Source: Lachnospiraceae bacterium (lineage in GTDB: Bacteria; Bacillota; Clostridia; Lachnospirales; Lachnospiraceae). Taken from it: a stretch of 64,000 nucleotides of DNA. Location of the stretch: NCBI GenBank assembly GCA_019421365.1, contig JAHZFJ010000003.1, forward strand, positions 62,001 to 126,000, given 5' to 3'. Made by a program: the position numbers and the translations under genes. The notes under the pieces are model-generated. The model was not told the origin of the DNA. It worked only from the letters and a program-made list of their open reading frames with translations, and did not search any database. Every line of letters starts with the position of its first letter. Positions within the stretch are counted from its first letter, which is position 1. Positions 8,044 through 16,358 of this stretch are shown here, piece by piece.

Positions 8044-8756
8044 TAAAACTCACTCCTTATGTATTTTTGAAATTCCGTCTTCACTTGTTCCGTTCTATGA
8101 CGACTCATTGGTACACTTGTTTGATTCATAAATTTAATCTCCGTCTTTTCTATAGAAAATATATATTTCATATTGATTAAGTATCCTATATGCACGCGAA
8201 TAAACCCGAAATTCTTCAGGTTCTCTTCTAGTTCACTTATCTTTGCTTTCGTAACAATATCTTTTTTTTGCGTATACACAGTTACTTTATGTTTATTACT
8301 TTCTATGTACATAATATCTTTAATGTTAATTGCTACTAATTCTCCATTAACGCAATTGAATACTTGAGTTTTGTTTCTTTTAAAATGCAAATCTAGGAAA
8401 GAAACTATTGCTTCATTCAATTCTGCACCAAAATACGTCTTTCTAATAAAACGGAAAGGGCTGTATCGTAAAGAACGATACACCAATTGCTCCTCATTTG
8501 TAACGAAGATAATAACGGGATCCTCACTTATTTCATTAATCTTTTCTGCCACATCAAAACCTGACATTTCGGGCATATCAATATCCAGAAAGATCAAATC
8601 AAACGGTTTCTCTCCACAGTCTGCAATTAGCTTACTCCCCTTAGTATAATTAAAAATAGTAGCATCTACGTATTTACTTTCAAACAAAGCTTTAATCCGA
8701 TCCTTATATGAATGTGATATTGCTTGGTCGTCATCGCAAACGGCTATCCTCAACAT
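8043..8756 (-). CDS. agrA: AgrA-like LytTR response regulator
   Basis: A 237-residue DNA-binding response regulator. Residues 1-125 form a receiver domain with acidic pocket Asp8/Asp9 and probable phospho-acceptor Asp58 in FLDIDMPEMSG. Residues 135-237 are a LytTR domain (IMYIESNKHKVTVYT, then GFIRVHIGYLINMKYI) that binds DNA through beta strands. It is the first gene of the agr-like operon and presumably regulates the operon in response to the kinase. An AAGGTGATT ribosome binding site precedes ATG 8756. Confidence 0.92.
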   Translation of the reverse strand: MLRIAVCDDDQAISHSYKDRIKALFESKYVDATIFNYTKGSKLIADCGEKPFDLIFLDIDMPEMSGFDVAEKINEISEDPVIIFVTNEEQLVYRSLRYSPFRFIRKTYFGAELNEAIVSFLDLHFKRNKTQVFNCVNGELVAINIKDIMYIESNKHKVTVYTQKKDIVTKAKISELEENLKNFGFIRVHIGYLINMKYIFSIEKTEIKFMNQTSVPMSRHRTEQVKTEFQKYIRSEF

Positions 8757-8811
8757 AGAATCACCTTCCCACCTTATACGAACCTTTTATCAAACGGTCT
8801 ATGTATATAAG

Positions 8812-8839
8812 ATTATACATTAAATTATATATGTTGCAA
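8812..8839 (-). promoter_or_regulatory. Promoter of the agr-like operon
   Basis: TTGCAA (8834-8839) and TATAAT (8812-8817), 16 bases apart, on the minus strand. The -35 lies inside a small dyad, TTGC-AAA-GCAA (8834-8844), a candidate control site. I could not recognise a clear LytTR direct repeat. Confidence 0.6.
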
Positions 8840-8916
8840 AGCAATTGTTTGTGTCCTTTTATATAAATCAAGAAAATGTATAAAATTTAATAACCAAAAG
8901 CACTATAGACAGACCC

Positions 8917-8963
8917 CAAAAAAACACTGCCAATGCAGATAAAAAGCCCTCATTGACAGTGTT
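8917..8963 (-). terminator. Terminator of the dapA-dapB operon
   Basis: AACACTGCCAATG (8923-8935) pairs with CATTGACAGTGTT (8951-8963) with one mismatch; a T run follows on the minus strand. It begins six bases past the dapB stop. Confidence 0.88.
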
Positions 8964-8968
8964 CTTTA

Positions 8969-9724
8969 TTAGAATTTTATAACATCACTCATATCATATC
9001 TTCCGGCCGGTTTACCAGCTAAGAATTTGGCTGCTGTGACAGCCCCCTTTGCAAAAACCGCCTTTGAATATGCACTATGATGAAATTCAATAACCTCGTC
9101 TAATCCAGCGAATATTATATCATGATCTCCCACAATACTTCCACCGCGGACCGCACTAAAACCAATTTCCTTCTTAGAACGTTTCTTTCGCTCTGTAGAA
9201 CGGTCGTATACATACTCATATTCATTATCTAATACTTCGTTGATCTTATCAGCAAATGCAAGTGCAGTTCCCGATGGTGCATCGACTTTTTGATTATGGT
9301 GTCGGTCTATAATTTCAATATCATAATCTTTCGCTAACATCTTTGTAGCTTCCTGTACTAATTTAAATAGTAGATTCACACCTACAGACATATTAGCAGA
9401 TTTCAAAATAGCTACTTCTTTACTTACTTCTTCAACTATTTGAAGTTGTTCATCGGATAACCCTGTCGTACATAAGACTACAGGAATCTTTCTTCCCTTT
9501 GCGTAAGCAAGTAATTTTTCCACTGCTGTCGCTGTAGCAAAATCAATGATTACATCTGCAATAATATCACACTTGTTAATATCATCAAATACAGGATATT
9601 CATTTTCTCTCATGGTATATGGGTCAATCCCTGCTACAATTGTTAATTCATCGTCATTTCTTACAATTTCAGAAATCACTTGACCCATCTTACCATTGCA
9701 GCCGTGCATAATAATCTTTATCAT
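8969..9724 (-). CDS. dapB: 4-Hydroxy-tetrahydrodipicolinate reductase
   Basis: A 251-residue cytoplasmic enzyme reducing the DapA product with NAD(P)H in lysine/diaminopimelate synthesis. The N-terminal nucleotide-binding motif GCNGKMGQ is at residues 8-15, and the family signature with its catalytic histidines and lysine, DRHHNQKVDAPSGTA, is at about 140-154. Length is normal. A GGAGG site precedes ATG 9724. It follows dapA by 60 bases and shares its riboswitch-controlled promoter. Confidence 0.97.
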   Translation of the reverse strand: MIKIIMHGCNGKMGQVISEIVRNDDELTIVAGIDPYTMRENEYPVFDDINKCDIIADVIIDFATATAVEKLLAYAKGRKIPVVLCTTGLSDEQLQIVEEVSKEVAILKSANMSVGVNLLFKLVQEATKMLAKDYDIEIIDRHHNQKVDAPSGTALAFADKINEVLDNEYEYVYDRSTERKKRSKKEIGFSAVRGGSIVGDHDIIFAGLDEVIEFHHSAYSKAVFAKGAVTAAKFLAGKPAGRYDMSDVIKF

Positions 9725-9784
9725 TTATATTGCCTCCAAGTTCTATCCTATGTAACTCTATAATTATTTCAGTTTATTCTTTAA

Positions 9785-10669
9785 TTAAATAATACCTAAT
9801 GCTTTCATTTCTCTCATGAGACGGTCTGCATTCTCAGGTTCCATCTCTGTCAGAGGTCTTCTCATTCCACCTGGTGCTAAACCAGCTAACTCAACTGCTT
9901 TTTTAACAGGAATCGGATTCACTTCACAGAAGAGTTCATGAATTAATGGTAGATATTTTAATTGTAATTCAAGACTGCCTTTAAGATCACCCTCCATGTA
10001 TCGAACTACCATATTATGAGTATCTCTAGGGGCAATGTTTGATAATACAGAAATTACACCTTTACCACCCAGCGATAAGATAGGTAATATCTGATCATCA
10101 TTTCCTGAATACAGATCTAGTTTTCCTTCTGTTAATAACATCATCTCAGCAGCCTGTGACATATTTCCACTTGCTTCTTTGATACCAACGATATTTTCCA
10201 CATTGTTTACAAGTGTAGCAGCTGTCTTCGCAGCAATGTTACATCCTGTTCTTCCAGGCACATTGTATAAGATTATTGGTGCATCTGAAGAATTCGCTAT
10301 ATCTGTAAAATGTTCTACCAAACCCTTTTGAGTTGCTTTGTTATAGTAAGGTGTTACAAGTAATAAGCCATCTACACCTGCTTGACAGGCTTCTTTAGAA
10401 AGAAATATTGCTGTTTCTGTACAATTAGAACCTGTTCCAGCTATAACTGGGATTCTTTTGTTAACTCTGGTAACAGCTACTTTGATACATTCTAGATGTT
10501 CTTCGTGTGTTAATGTAGAAGCCTCACCTGTGGTTCCACAAATTATTATACTATCCGTTCCATTATCAATTTGATAATCAATGATTTCTTCTAATTTGTT
10601 GTAATCTACTTCTAAGTTTTCTTTGAAAGGTGTAACGATTGCAACACCTGCTCCTGTAAAAATAGCCAT
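9785..10669 (-). CDS. dapA: 4-Hydroxy-tetrahydrodipicolinate synthase
   Basis: A 294-residue TIM-barrel aldolase condensing pyruvate with aspartate semialdehyde, the first committed step to diaminopimelate and lysine. The Schiff-base lysine is Lys164 in VGIKEASGN, the catalytic tyrosine is Tyr135 in LYNVPGRT, and GTTGEA (45-50) forms the carboxylate-binding loop. AGGAGG lies about 9 bases before ATG 10669. It is the first gene of a dapA-dapB operon controlled by the lysine riboswitch about 340 bases upstream. Confidence 0.97.
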   Translation of the reverse strand: MAIFTGAGVAIVTPFKENLEVDYNKLEEIIDYQIDNGTDSIIICGTTGEASTLTHEEHLECIKVAVTRVNKRIPVIAGTGSNCTETAIFLSKEACQAGVDGLLLVTPYYNKATQKGLVEHFTDIANSSDAPIILYNVPGRTGCNIAAKTAATLVNNVENIVGIKEASGNMSQAAEMMLLTEGKLDLYSGNDDQILPILSLGGKGVISVLSNIAPRDTHNMVVRYMEGDLKGSLELQLKYLPLIHELFCEVNPIPVKKAVELAGLAPGGMRRPLTEMEPENADRLMREMKALGII

Positions 10670-10928
10670 AATTAAGCCCTCCTAATATTATAATTAATTA
10701 CACGGCTTCTTATACCAGCACAATTACTTATAGAATCATTATATTCTATCATTACATCCTTGAAATACTTTTTACAAAATTTTTCAAAATAAATGTGCTG
10801 TTTTTTCAAGATGAGAATATATTAGTACTTAAGGTTCCCTTTCTTAAGGTATATCTCATCTTCTTCCGCCGTATCAGTGTTTGCGGAGAGTTTTAGTTTT
10901 TATGAAATTATGAATACATTTCGTATAA
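10670..10928 (-). other. dapA 5' untranslated region with a second hairpin
   Basis: About 260 bases lie between the riboswitch terminator and the dapA start. They contain a long hairpin (10809-10816 pairing with 10854-10861, AGATGAGA and TCTCATCT, with two CTTAAG inside that can pair). No T run follows on the minus strand, so it is not an obvious terminator. Confidence 0.45.
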
Positions 10929-10955
10929 CTAAAAAAAGTCGACTACATGGTCGAC
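10929..10955 (-). terminator. Regulated terminator of the lysine riboswitch
   Basis: AGTCGAC (10949-10955, read on minus) and GTCGACT (10936-10942) form a short stem followed by seven T. It is the expression platform: a competing pairing of CTAAAGAA with TTCTTTAG (flanking 10957-11010) probably acts as antiterminator. Confidence 0.85.
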
Positions 10956-11009
10956 TCCTAAAGAATACTGCATATGTATATCTTCTTTGATATGCGAAAA
11001 AATTCTTTA

Positions 11010-11171
11010 GGTAGCACTCCATCATTGCATTGATGACAGTCATATAGCTATTAACTATATGCCCAGCTCTTATTATTCAGGTTATAAGAACTTCGGCATC
11101 TTTTCCTTTCTACTGTAATCGACTATGCCTGACATATCCTACAGTATACTGATAAAAAATGCGCCTCTACC
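11010..11171 (-). promoter_or_regulatory. Lysine riboswitch (L box) aptamer
   Basis: Read on the minus strand, the region has the L-box core elements in order: GGTAGAGGCGC, a CAGTA segment, ATGCCGAAG, GAGCTGGGCATATAG, ATATGACTGTCATC and TGGAGTGCTACC. The 5' and 3' ends pair as P1 (GGTAG with CTACC). It is directly followed by a terminator and lies upstream of dapA, so high lysine should stop transcription of dapAB. The identification is by conserved motifs and context. Confidence 0.93.
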
Positions 11172-11192
11172 AAATATATTTGAATTGCGTTT

Positions 11193-11221
11193 ATCATAGC
11201 ACCTTACTTTACCTTTGTCAA
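11193..11221 (-). promoter_or_regulatory. Sigma-A promoter of the riboswitch-dapAB transcript
   Basis: TTGACA (11216-11221) and TATGAT (11193-11198) with a 17-base spacer on the minus strand. The start would lie about 15 bases before the riboswitch P1 stem. Confidence 0.88.
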
Positions 11222-11272
11222 TAGATAAAATACGATCAAATTAAAGCTAATGAATATTTACAAAATAAAAAA

Positions 11273-11345
11273 AGGCAACTTTTTAGCATTATATGTTTAA
11301 CGTAATTTATAAACTCACATTAACCACACACGTAAAAAGTTGCCT
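11273..11345 (-). terminator. Probable terminator after the cobalamin adenosyltransferase gene
   Basis: Perfect 12-base arms AGGCAACTTTTT (11273-11284) and its complement (11334-11345) enclose about 49 bases. A run of T follows on the minus strand. The large loop is unusual for a simple terminator. Confidence 0.7.
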
Positions 11346-11357
11346 CTCATACTTAAG

Positions 11358-11849
11358 TTAGAACCCCTTAATTTGTTCTATCTTCGATATCATATCAACA
11401 TGATCAATTAGTTCTTCTGGCATATTGAGTCCAGTGAATACTAATTTATAATAATCATCTCTTAAATTAATTAGTTTAATAATGTCCTCAATGGTTATCA
11501 ATCCAAGATCAACTAAGCCAAGAATCTCATCTAATACTAAGACGTCACATTCTCCAGTTTCAATTACTTTTCTAGCAAAATTCATACCATTTAATATGTT
11601 CTTTTTCTCCTCTAATTGTTCTTCTTCAGTGAGGTCAATGTAAGATTCCTTTGCTTTTTCAAAACGGAAAAGTTTAATATCTGGTTCCAATTTACTTAAA
11701 AAAGAGAATTCTTCAGCGTCTCTTCCCTTCAAAAATTGAATAATAATAACTTCATAGCCTAGACTTGCTGCTCGTATACATTGGCCCACTGCTGCAGTTG
11801 TCTTACCTTTACCGTTGCCATAATATACTTGCACAATCTTTTTATCCAT
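11358..11849 (-). CDS. cobO: Cob(I)alamin / cob(I)yrinic acid a,c-diamide adenosyltransferase
   Basis: A 163-residue ATP-dependent corrinoid adenosyltransferase of the BtuR/CobO/CobP family, which puts the 5'-deoxyadenosyl group on cobalt to make coenzyme B12. The P-loop GNGKGKTT is at residues 11-18, and VLVLDEILG in the second half is the Walker B-like strand. Length fits the family when ATG 11849 is used, which has AAAGGA ten bases upstream; the frame runs on for 37 codons upstream, but that part looks non-coding. It is monocistronic and away from other cobalamin genes. No cobalamin riboswitch was recognised upstream. Confidence 0.93.
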   Translation of the reverse strand: MDKKIVQVYYGNGKGKTTAAVGQCIRAASLGYEVIIIQFLKGRDAEEFSFLSKLEPDIKLFRFEKAKESYIDLTEEEQLEEKKNILNGMNFARKVIETGECDVLVLDEILGLVDLGLITIEDIIKLINLRDDYYKLVFTGLNMPEELIDHVDMISKIEQIKGF

Positions 11850-12041
11850 CTTGCCCATGTCCTTTCTTATAACGTAACTGTCCAGTTGCCAACCTTTACA
11901 AAAAGATAACTTTTTATTAGTTGGATGCTCACAATATAACTGGCAAACTCGAAAAAGCAAGTTCCCTATTACTAAAAAAACACATTGCTTTTTGATATAC
12001 CATATTACAACATTATTTTAAAATTGTAAATAGCTATCATT

Positions 12042-12674
12042 TTAATTATCTTCAATACATTCTAGTTTACTAACAGAAACTTCGTATGCAACTCTCTTTT
12101 CGAAGTCTTCTTCACCGACCTTCTTTTGATACTCTCTACTTTGAATACGACCAAACACTTGAATATGTCCACCTACAGTAAAGTTTTCTGCAAATCTAGC
12201 ATTTCTTCCCCAACAAATACAAGGGATATAATCAGATTTACCATAAGGTCTGTTTACAGCCAATAGAATATCTGCGATTTCTCTTCCTAATGGAGTTTTT
12301 CTATAGATTGGCTGCTTACATACATAGCCATCTAAAAAGATATAATTTGGTTTAGGACTTTCATATCCCTCATCACAAATTTTAACTTCTCTTACAAACA
12401 CAGAAAGAACTAAACGATTACGATTCTCTTCATGCCTATTGTATGATCGAAATTGTCCTAGAATTTCGATATACTTTCCTACATAGCTCTTTTTCACATC
12501 CATGAGACGTTCTGAAATCATTAGTGGGATTACATCAGCTGAATTGCTAAGTCTGCCTACTGATACATCAATGGTATAAAACCCTTCTCCAAACACATCA
12601 TGACTGTACTCAAATTCACTGATTACCTCTCCTGCAATACTTACTTGATTATTATCAAATACTTTATCTGTCAT
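12042..12674 (-). CDS. Single-stranded DNA-binding protein-like protein with two OB folds
   Basis: A 210-residue protein that reads as two tandem OB-fold halves. The first (about 6-110) contains YTIDVSVGRLSNSADVIPLM and YVGKYIEILGQFRSYN. The second (about 112-205) contains PIYRKTPLGREIADILLAVN, DYIPCICWGRNARFAENFT and GGHIQVFGRIQSREY, which closely follows bacterial SSB. No acidic SSB C-terminal tip (DDDIPF-like) is present, so it is not the main replication SSB. The start at 12674 has GGAG nine bases upstream; ATG 12737 is less likely. A role in ssDNA binding is inferred from the fold; the partner is unknown. Confidence 0.8.
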   Translation of the reverse strand: MTDKVFDNNQVSIAGEVISEFEYSHDVFGEGFYTIDVSVGRLSNSADVIPLMISERLMDVKKSYVGKYIEILGQFRSYNRHEENRNRLVLSVFVREVKICDEGYESPKPNYIFLDGYVCKQPIYRKTPLGREIADILLAVNRPYGKSDYIPCICWGRNARFAENFTVGGHIQVFGRIQSREYQKKVGEEDFEKRVAYEVSVSKLECIEDN

Positions 12675-13217
12675 ATGGTACGACTCCTCTCTTAATCCTG
12701 CTCTAAAAATAGCAACATTGTATATTGATTGCTTCACTAATATATTTATGCTGTACTTTCCATTTTTAGAAGTAAAATATTGTAATTCAATAAAGTATTT
12801 CCAATTTTAGTACATTTTAATCCAAATGTAAATATTAGTTTTGACTTTTATTAAAAATTAACATTTTGTACATATTTTTAGTTGTTTTTTGTAACTTTTG
12901 TTATATTTAAGGATATATTATTATCTTTACAAACGTTTACTAATAAATTCCCACTTTATTTCTTTTTAATATTTGAGTAAAAATTCCTTGCATATAGATA
13001 ATAATTATAAGGAAATGTTACATTTTTCCCAAAGTTATTCACTTTTCTTATAACTGCTTGTAAATTACAAGAATTGTGATAAAATATATTAGTTGTACGT
13101 TGACATAAAATATATGTTGACAGACAGTTATAAATAATCAATATAGTGTGAAATTATACTTTCACATTAGTTTTTTTCGTATACAGGCAAAACAGTCTGA
13201 TGCAGATTGGAGAAACA
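12675..13217. other. Intergenic region between divergent SSB-like and typA genes
   Basis: About 540 AT-rich bases that must contain both promoters. A perfect odd dyad, CTTGTAA-A-TTACAAG, lies at 13057-13071, just before a TAAAAT that could be a typA -10. A TTGACA at about 13102, with TATAGT 19 bases later, is another candidate. The 61-codon minus-strand frame at 12956-13141 lacks a ribosome binding site and coding character and is not called. Confidence 0.5.
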
Positions 13218-15050
13218 ATGAGAACAAAAAGAGAAGATATTAGAAATATAGCTATTATTGCACACGTTGACCATGGAAAAACTACTTTGGTTGATGAACT
13301 ATTAAAACAAAGCGGTGTATTTCGTTCCAATCAAACAGTGCAAGAAAGAGTTATGGACTCTAATGATATTGAAAGAGAACGTGGGATCACAATTTTAGCA
13401 AAAAATACAGCCGTAGTTTACAATGATATTAAAATAAATATTATTGATACACCAGGACATGCTGACTTCGGTGGCGAAGTTGAACGTGTTCTTAAGATGG
13501 TAAATGGAGTAGTCCTTGTAGTAGATGCTTATGAAGGTGCTATGCCTCAGACCAAATTCGTACTAAAAAAAGCTTTAGAGCTTGAGTTACCTGTAATTGT
13601 ATGTATCAATAAGATAGATAGACCTGAAGCAAGACCTTCAGAAGTTATTGACGAAGTTCTTGATTTATTTATTGAATTAGATGCTTCTGAAGAACAACTT
13701 GATTGTCCTTTCGTATATGCTTCTGCTAAAGAAGGTGTTGCTATTCTTGAACTTGATCATTCACCTGAAAACATGAAGCCATTATTCGAAACAATTATTA
13801 ACTACATTCCAGCCCCAGAAGGAGATCCAGATGCTGATACTCAAGTTCTAATCAGTACAATTGATTATAATGAATATGTTGGTCGTATTGGTGTTGGTAA
13901 AGTAGATAACGGTTCTCTACGTTTAAATCAAGAGGTTATGTTATTAAATGCTCATGACCCTGAAAAACGTAAGAAAGTTAAAATCGGAAAATTATACGAA
14001 TTCGAAGGCCTTAAGAAAGTAGAAGTGGAGAAAGCAGATATTGGTGCGATTGTTGCGATCTCTGGTATTCCTGATATTCATATTGGTGATACTTTATGCT
14101 CTGTAGAGAACCCAGTTCCAATTCCATTCCAAAAGATTTCTGAACCAACAATTGCTATGCATTTCATCGTTAATGATAGTCCATTTGCTGGACAAGAAGG
14201 TAAATTCGTAACTTCAAGACACCTTAGAGAACGTCTATTCAGAGAATTAAACACAGATGTTAGTTTACGTGTTGAAGAAACTGAATCTACTGAAAGTTAT
14301 AAAGTTTCTGGACGTGGTGAATTACATCTTTCTGTATTAATTGAAAATATGCGTCGTGAAGGTTATGAATTCGCAGTAAGTAAAGCAGAAGTTCTTTACC
14401 ATACTGATGAAAATGGTAAACTTCTTGAGCCAATGGAAACAGCTATCATTGATGTACCTGAAGAATATACTGGTACAGTAATTGAAAAGTTAAGTCAACG
14501 TAAAGGTGAATTACAAAATATGTCTACTGCTTCTGGTGGATATTCTAGATTAGAATTCTCTATACCTGCAAGAGGCCTAATTGGCTACCGTGGTGAATTT
14601 ATGACTGATACAAGAGGTAATGGTATCATTAATACCGTATTTGATTGCTATGGTCCATACAAAGGCGATATTCAGTATAGAAAACAAGGTTCTCTAATTT
14701 CCTTCGAAACAGGGGAATCAATCACTTACGGTCTATTTAACGCACAAGAACGTGGTACTTTATTCATCGGTGCTGGTGAAAAAGTTTATGCTGGTATGAT
14801 TATTGGACAAAATGGTAAAGCAGAAGATATTGAAGTTAATATATGTAAGAAAAAACAATTAACGAATACTCGTTCTTCTGGTGCTGACGATGCCCTTAAA
14901 TTATCACCACCACGTATCTTAAGCTTAGAGCAAGCTTTGGAATTCATTGATACTGACGAGTTACTAGAAGTAACACCAGAAAATCTTCGTATTCGTAAGA
15001 AGATCCTAGATCCTACACAAAGAATGCGTGCAAAGAGAAATGGTAAATAA
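13218..15050 (+). CDS. typA: Translational GTPase TypA/BipA
   Basis: A 610-residue ribosome-associated GTPase of the EF-G-like family that works in 50S assembly and stress adaptation. The G1 motif AHVDHGKTT is near the N-terminus, G2/RGITI follows, then DTPGHADF (G3) and NKIDRPEA (G4). Next come domain II, a LepA/EF-G-like domain with GRGELHLSVLIENMRREG, and the BipA C-terminal domain with SPPRILSLEQALEFI. Length is typical. ATG 13218 has GGAG five bases upstream; ATG 13200 lacks a ribosome binding site. It is monocistronic, with a terminator after it. Confidence 0.97.
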   Translation: MRTKREDIRNIAIIAHVDHGKTTLVDELLKQSGVFRSNQTVQERVMDSNDIERERGITILAKNTAVVYNDIKINIIDTPGHADFGGEVERVLKMVNGVVLVVDAYEGAMPQTKFVLKKALELELPVIVCINKIDRPEARPSEVIDEVLDLFIELDASEEQLDCPFVYASAKEGVAILELDHSPENMKPLFETIINYIPAPEGDPDADTQVLISTIDYNEYVGRIGVGKVDNGSLRLNQEVMLLNAHDPEKRKKVKIGKLYEFEGLKKVEVEKADIGAIVAISGIPDIHIGDTLCSVENPVPIPFQKISEPTIAMHFIVNDSPFAGQEGKFVTSRHLRERLFRELNTDVSLRVEETESTESYKVSGRGELHLSVLIENMRREGYEFAVSKAEVLYHTDENGKLLEPMETAIIDVPEEYTGTVIEKLSQRKGELQNMSTASGGYSRLEFSIPARGLIGYRGEFMTDTRGNGIINTVFDCYGPYKGDIQYRKQGSLISFETGESITYGLFNAQERGTLFIGAGEKVYAGMIIGQNGKAEDIEVNICKKKQLTNTRSSGADDALKLSPPRILSLEQALEFIDTDELLEVTPENLRIRKKILDPTQRMRAKRNGK

Positions 15051-15088
15051 TACAACGGATACTGTTTATAATTAGATTCGTAGTAATA

Positions 15089-15126
15089 TAAAAAACAGGC
15101 GGTTTAATCAAACCACCTGTTTTTTA
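15089..15126 (+). terminator. Bidirectional terminator between typA and the Panacea-domain gene
   Basis: AACAGGCGGTTT and AAACCACCTGTT pair around AATC with one mismatch, flanked by A run and T run. It can serve typA (stop 15050) and the convergent gene ending at 15167. Confidence 0.85.
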
Positions 15127-15166
15127 TTTATGTAACTTACAATCTCATTATTTACTTTTAATAATA

Positions 15167-15967
15167 TTAAATAGCATAAATCATATCTCTTCGCAATTCT
15201 GATAATGTTATATCTGGATATCTACCTATCTCTAAAATATTGCTGATATTATATTGGATTAATGCTTCCTTATAATAATTCTTTAATACATCTTTTGTTA
15301 TATACTTATTACTACGATTTTCAGCAGATTCACTTAATACCTTACATTCTCTATCTAATAGTGCAAACAATGCTTTTGGTCCATACCATGTAAACCCCTC
15401 AAGCACTGCATCAATTAAATCTTTTTCTTCTTCTGATAACACTGTGTCATCAATTTCTAGTTTAACCATTCCATATTTCTTCATATTCTCATATACATTT
15501 GGATAAGGTGAAGAATTTCCAATTGCAAAGCATTCATCATCAAACATTTCTTTCCCGTGAAATGCAAGAGAAAAAGCTTGAATATAAAATAAAAGCACTT
15601 GAATATAACCAGGACTTATTTCTGAATCTTTAAGATTAATTATATACTGTGCAACTACATCAATCTTAGATTGCATAAGTCTCTCAAGTACTGCCTTCTT
15701 ACTTTTTCTAAATGCTACGTTTGTTAGATTTCCTTTGTTTCTCATAAGAATACTATAGTAATACGTTGGGTTTCCAAGTATCGCACGTAATTTATCAGAA
15801 TACTCTGTAGTTGGTGCATCCCCTTCTAGATAACGTATAATAGTTGTCTCTCCCCAACCAAGTAATCTTGCAAGCGGCTTTTTACCAATTTTATAATTCG
15901 TTATTATTTGTTGGATTTCGTCGACTGATACAGCAACTTGTATATCTGGTAAAAGTTCATTATCCAT
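15167..15967 (-). CDS. HTH plus Panacea (DUF4065, SocA-like) domain protein
   Basis: A 266-residue cytoplasmic protein. Residues 12-70 look like a helix-turn-helix (YKIGKKPLARLLGWGETTIIRYLEG). Residues about 125-225 match the Panacea/SocA-like domain: YIQVLLFYIQAFSLAFHGKE, MFDDECFAI, and PYPNVYENMKKYG. Panacea domains act as antitoxins for many unrelated toxins or as proteolysis adaptors. Here no small toxin-like partner is adjacent: both neighbours are housekeeping genes and convergent typA is separated by a terminator. A GGAAAGGAAAG site precedes ATG 15967. The HTH and the palindromes at 16079-16098 suggest autoregulation. It may be an orphan antitoxin or a stand-alone regulator. Confidence 0.8.
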   Translation of the reverse strand: MDNELLPDIQVAVSVDEIQQIITNYKIGKKPLARLLGWGETTIIRYLEGDAPTTEYSDKLRAILGNPTYYYSILMRNKGNLTNVAFRKSKKAVLERLMQSKIDVVAQYIINLKDSEISPGYIQVLLFYIQAFSLAFHGKEMFDDECFAIGNSSPYPNVYENMKKYGMVKLEIDDTVLSEEEKDLIDAVLEGFTWYGPKALFALLDRECKVLSESAENRSNKYITKDVLKNYYKEALIQYNISNILEIGRYPDITLSELRRDMIYAI

Positions 15968-16040
15968 TCTTTTCTTTCCTTTCCCTTCCCTTACTGAAAA
16001 AGTGGCGATTTGTTATATTTCTAACTTCTTTATCAATTAT

Positions 16041-16069
16041 ATAATATATAATATTTTCCATTTGGTCAA
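16041..16069 (-). promoter_or_regulatory. Promoter of the Panacea-domain gene
   Basis: TTGACC (16064-16069) and TATTAT (16041-16046) on the minus strand, 17 bases apart, about 70 bases before ATG 15967. Confidence 0.6.
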
Positions 16070-16078
16070 GTTGCAAAT

Positions 16079-16098
16079 TTATGCATAATTATGCATAA
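16079..16098. promoter_or_regulatory. Tandem 10-bp palindromes, candidate operator
   Basis: Two directly adjacent copies of the perfect palindrome TTATGCATAA (16079-16088 and 16089-16098), ten bases upstream of the promoter -35. The 10-bp spacing puts both on the same DNA face. Binding by the HTH protein encoded downstream is inferred. Confidence 0.5.
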
Positions 16099-16279
16099 TA
16101 CGTTTTTTCTAGTGTTATTTTACTTATAATTCCATATTTTTTATACTTATTTTAAATTAATTCTATTTTAAGATAGTTATGCCCAGTTATTCTTACTAGC
16201 ATTTTATTTTATTAATAATTTCCAAATTTTACTTTACTATTTTCTTTTTGTTTTTTACAAATAATAGGATTTAAATACA
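16099..16279. other. AT-rich spacer, nothing recognised
   Basis: Homopolymeric A/T tracts between the Panacea-gene operator and the ytvI 3' end. No open frame with a ribosome binding site and no RNA motif. Confidence 0.5.
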
Positions 16280-16297
16280 GGGCTAAAGTACTAGCCC
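16280..16297 (-). terminator. Possible weak terminator after the YtvI-like gene
   Basis: GGGCTA and TAGCCC pair around AAGTAC, about 60 bases past the stop at 16359. The T tail on the minus strand is poor. Confidence 0.4.
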
Positions 16298-16358
16298 GCA
16301 TTTATTCCCTATTTTTCATCAAAATATTCATATTTTTGTATTTTATTACATCTATAAA

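Noticed and set aside
11850..11990. Possible cobalamin riboswitch upstream of the adenosyltransferase gene
   Set aside because: The stretch has GTTTGCCAGTT and GGGAA segments but not the ordered B12-box core (GCCACTG-type) motifs, and it is too short.
12956..13141. 61-codon minus-strand frame in the typA upstream region
   Set aside because: Low-complexity translation, no ribosome binding site, and it covers the promoter region of typA.
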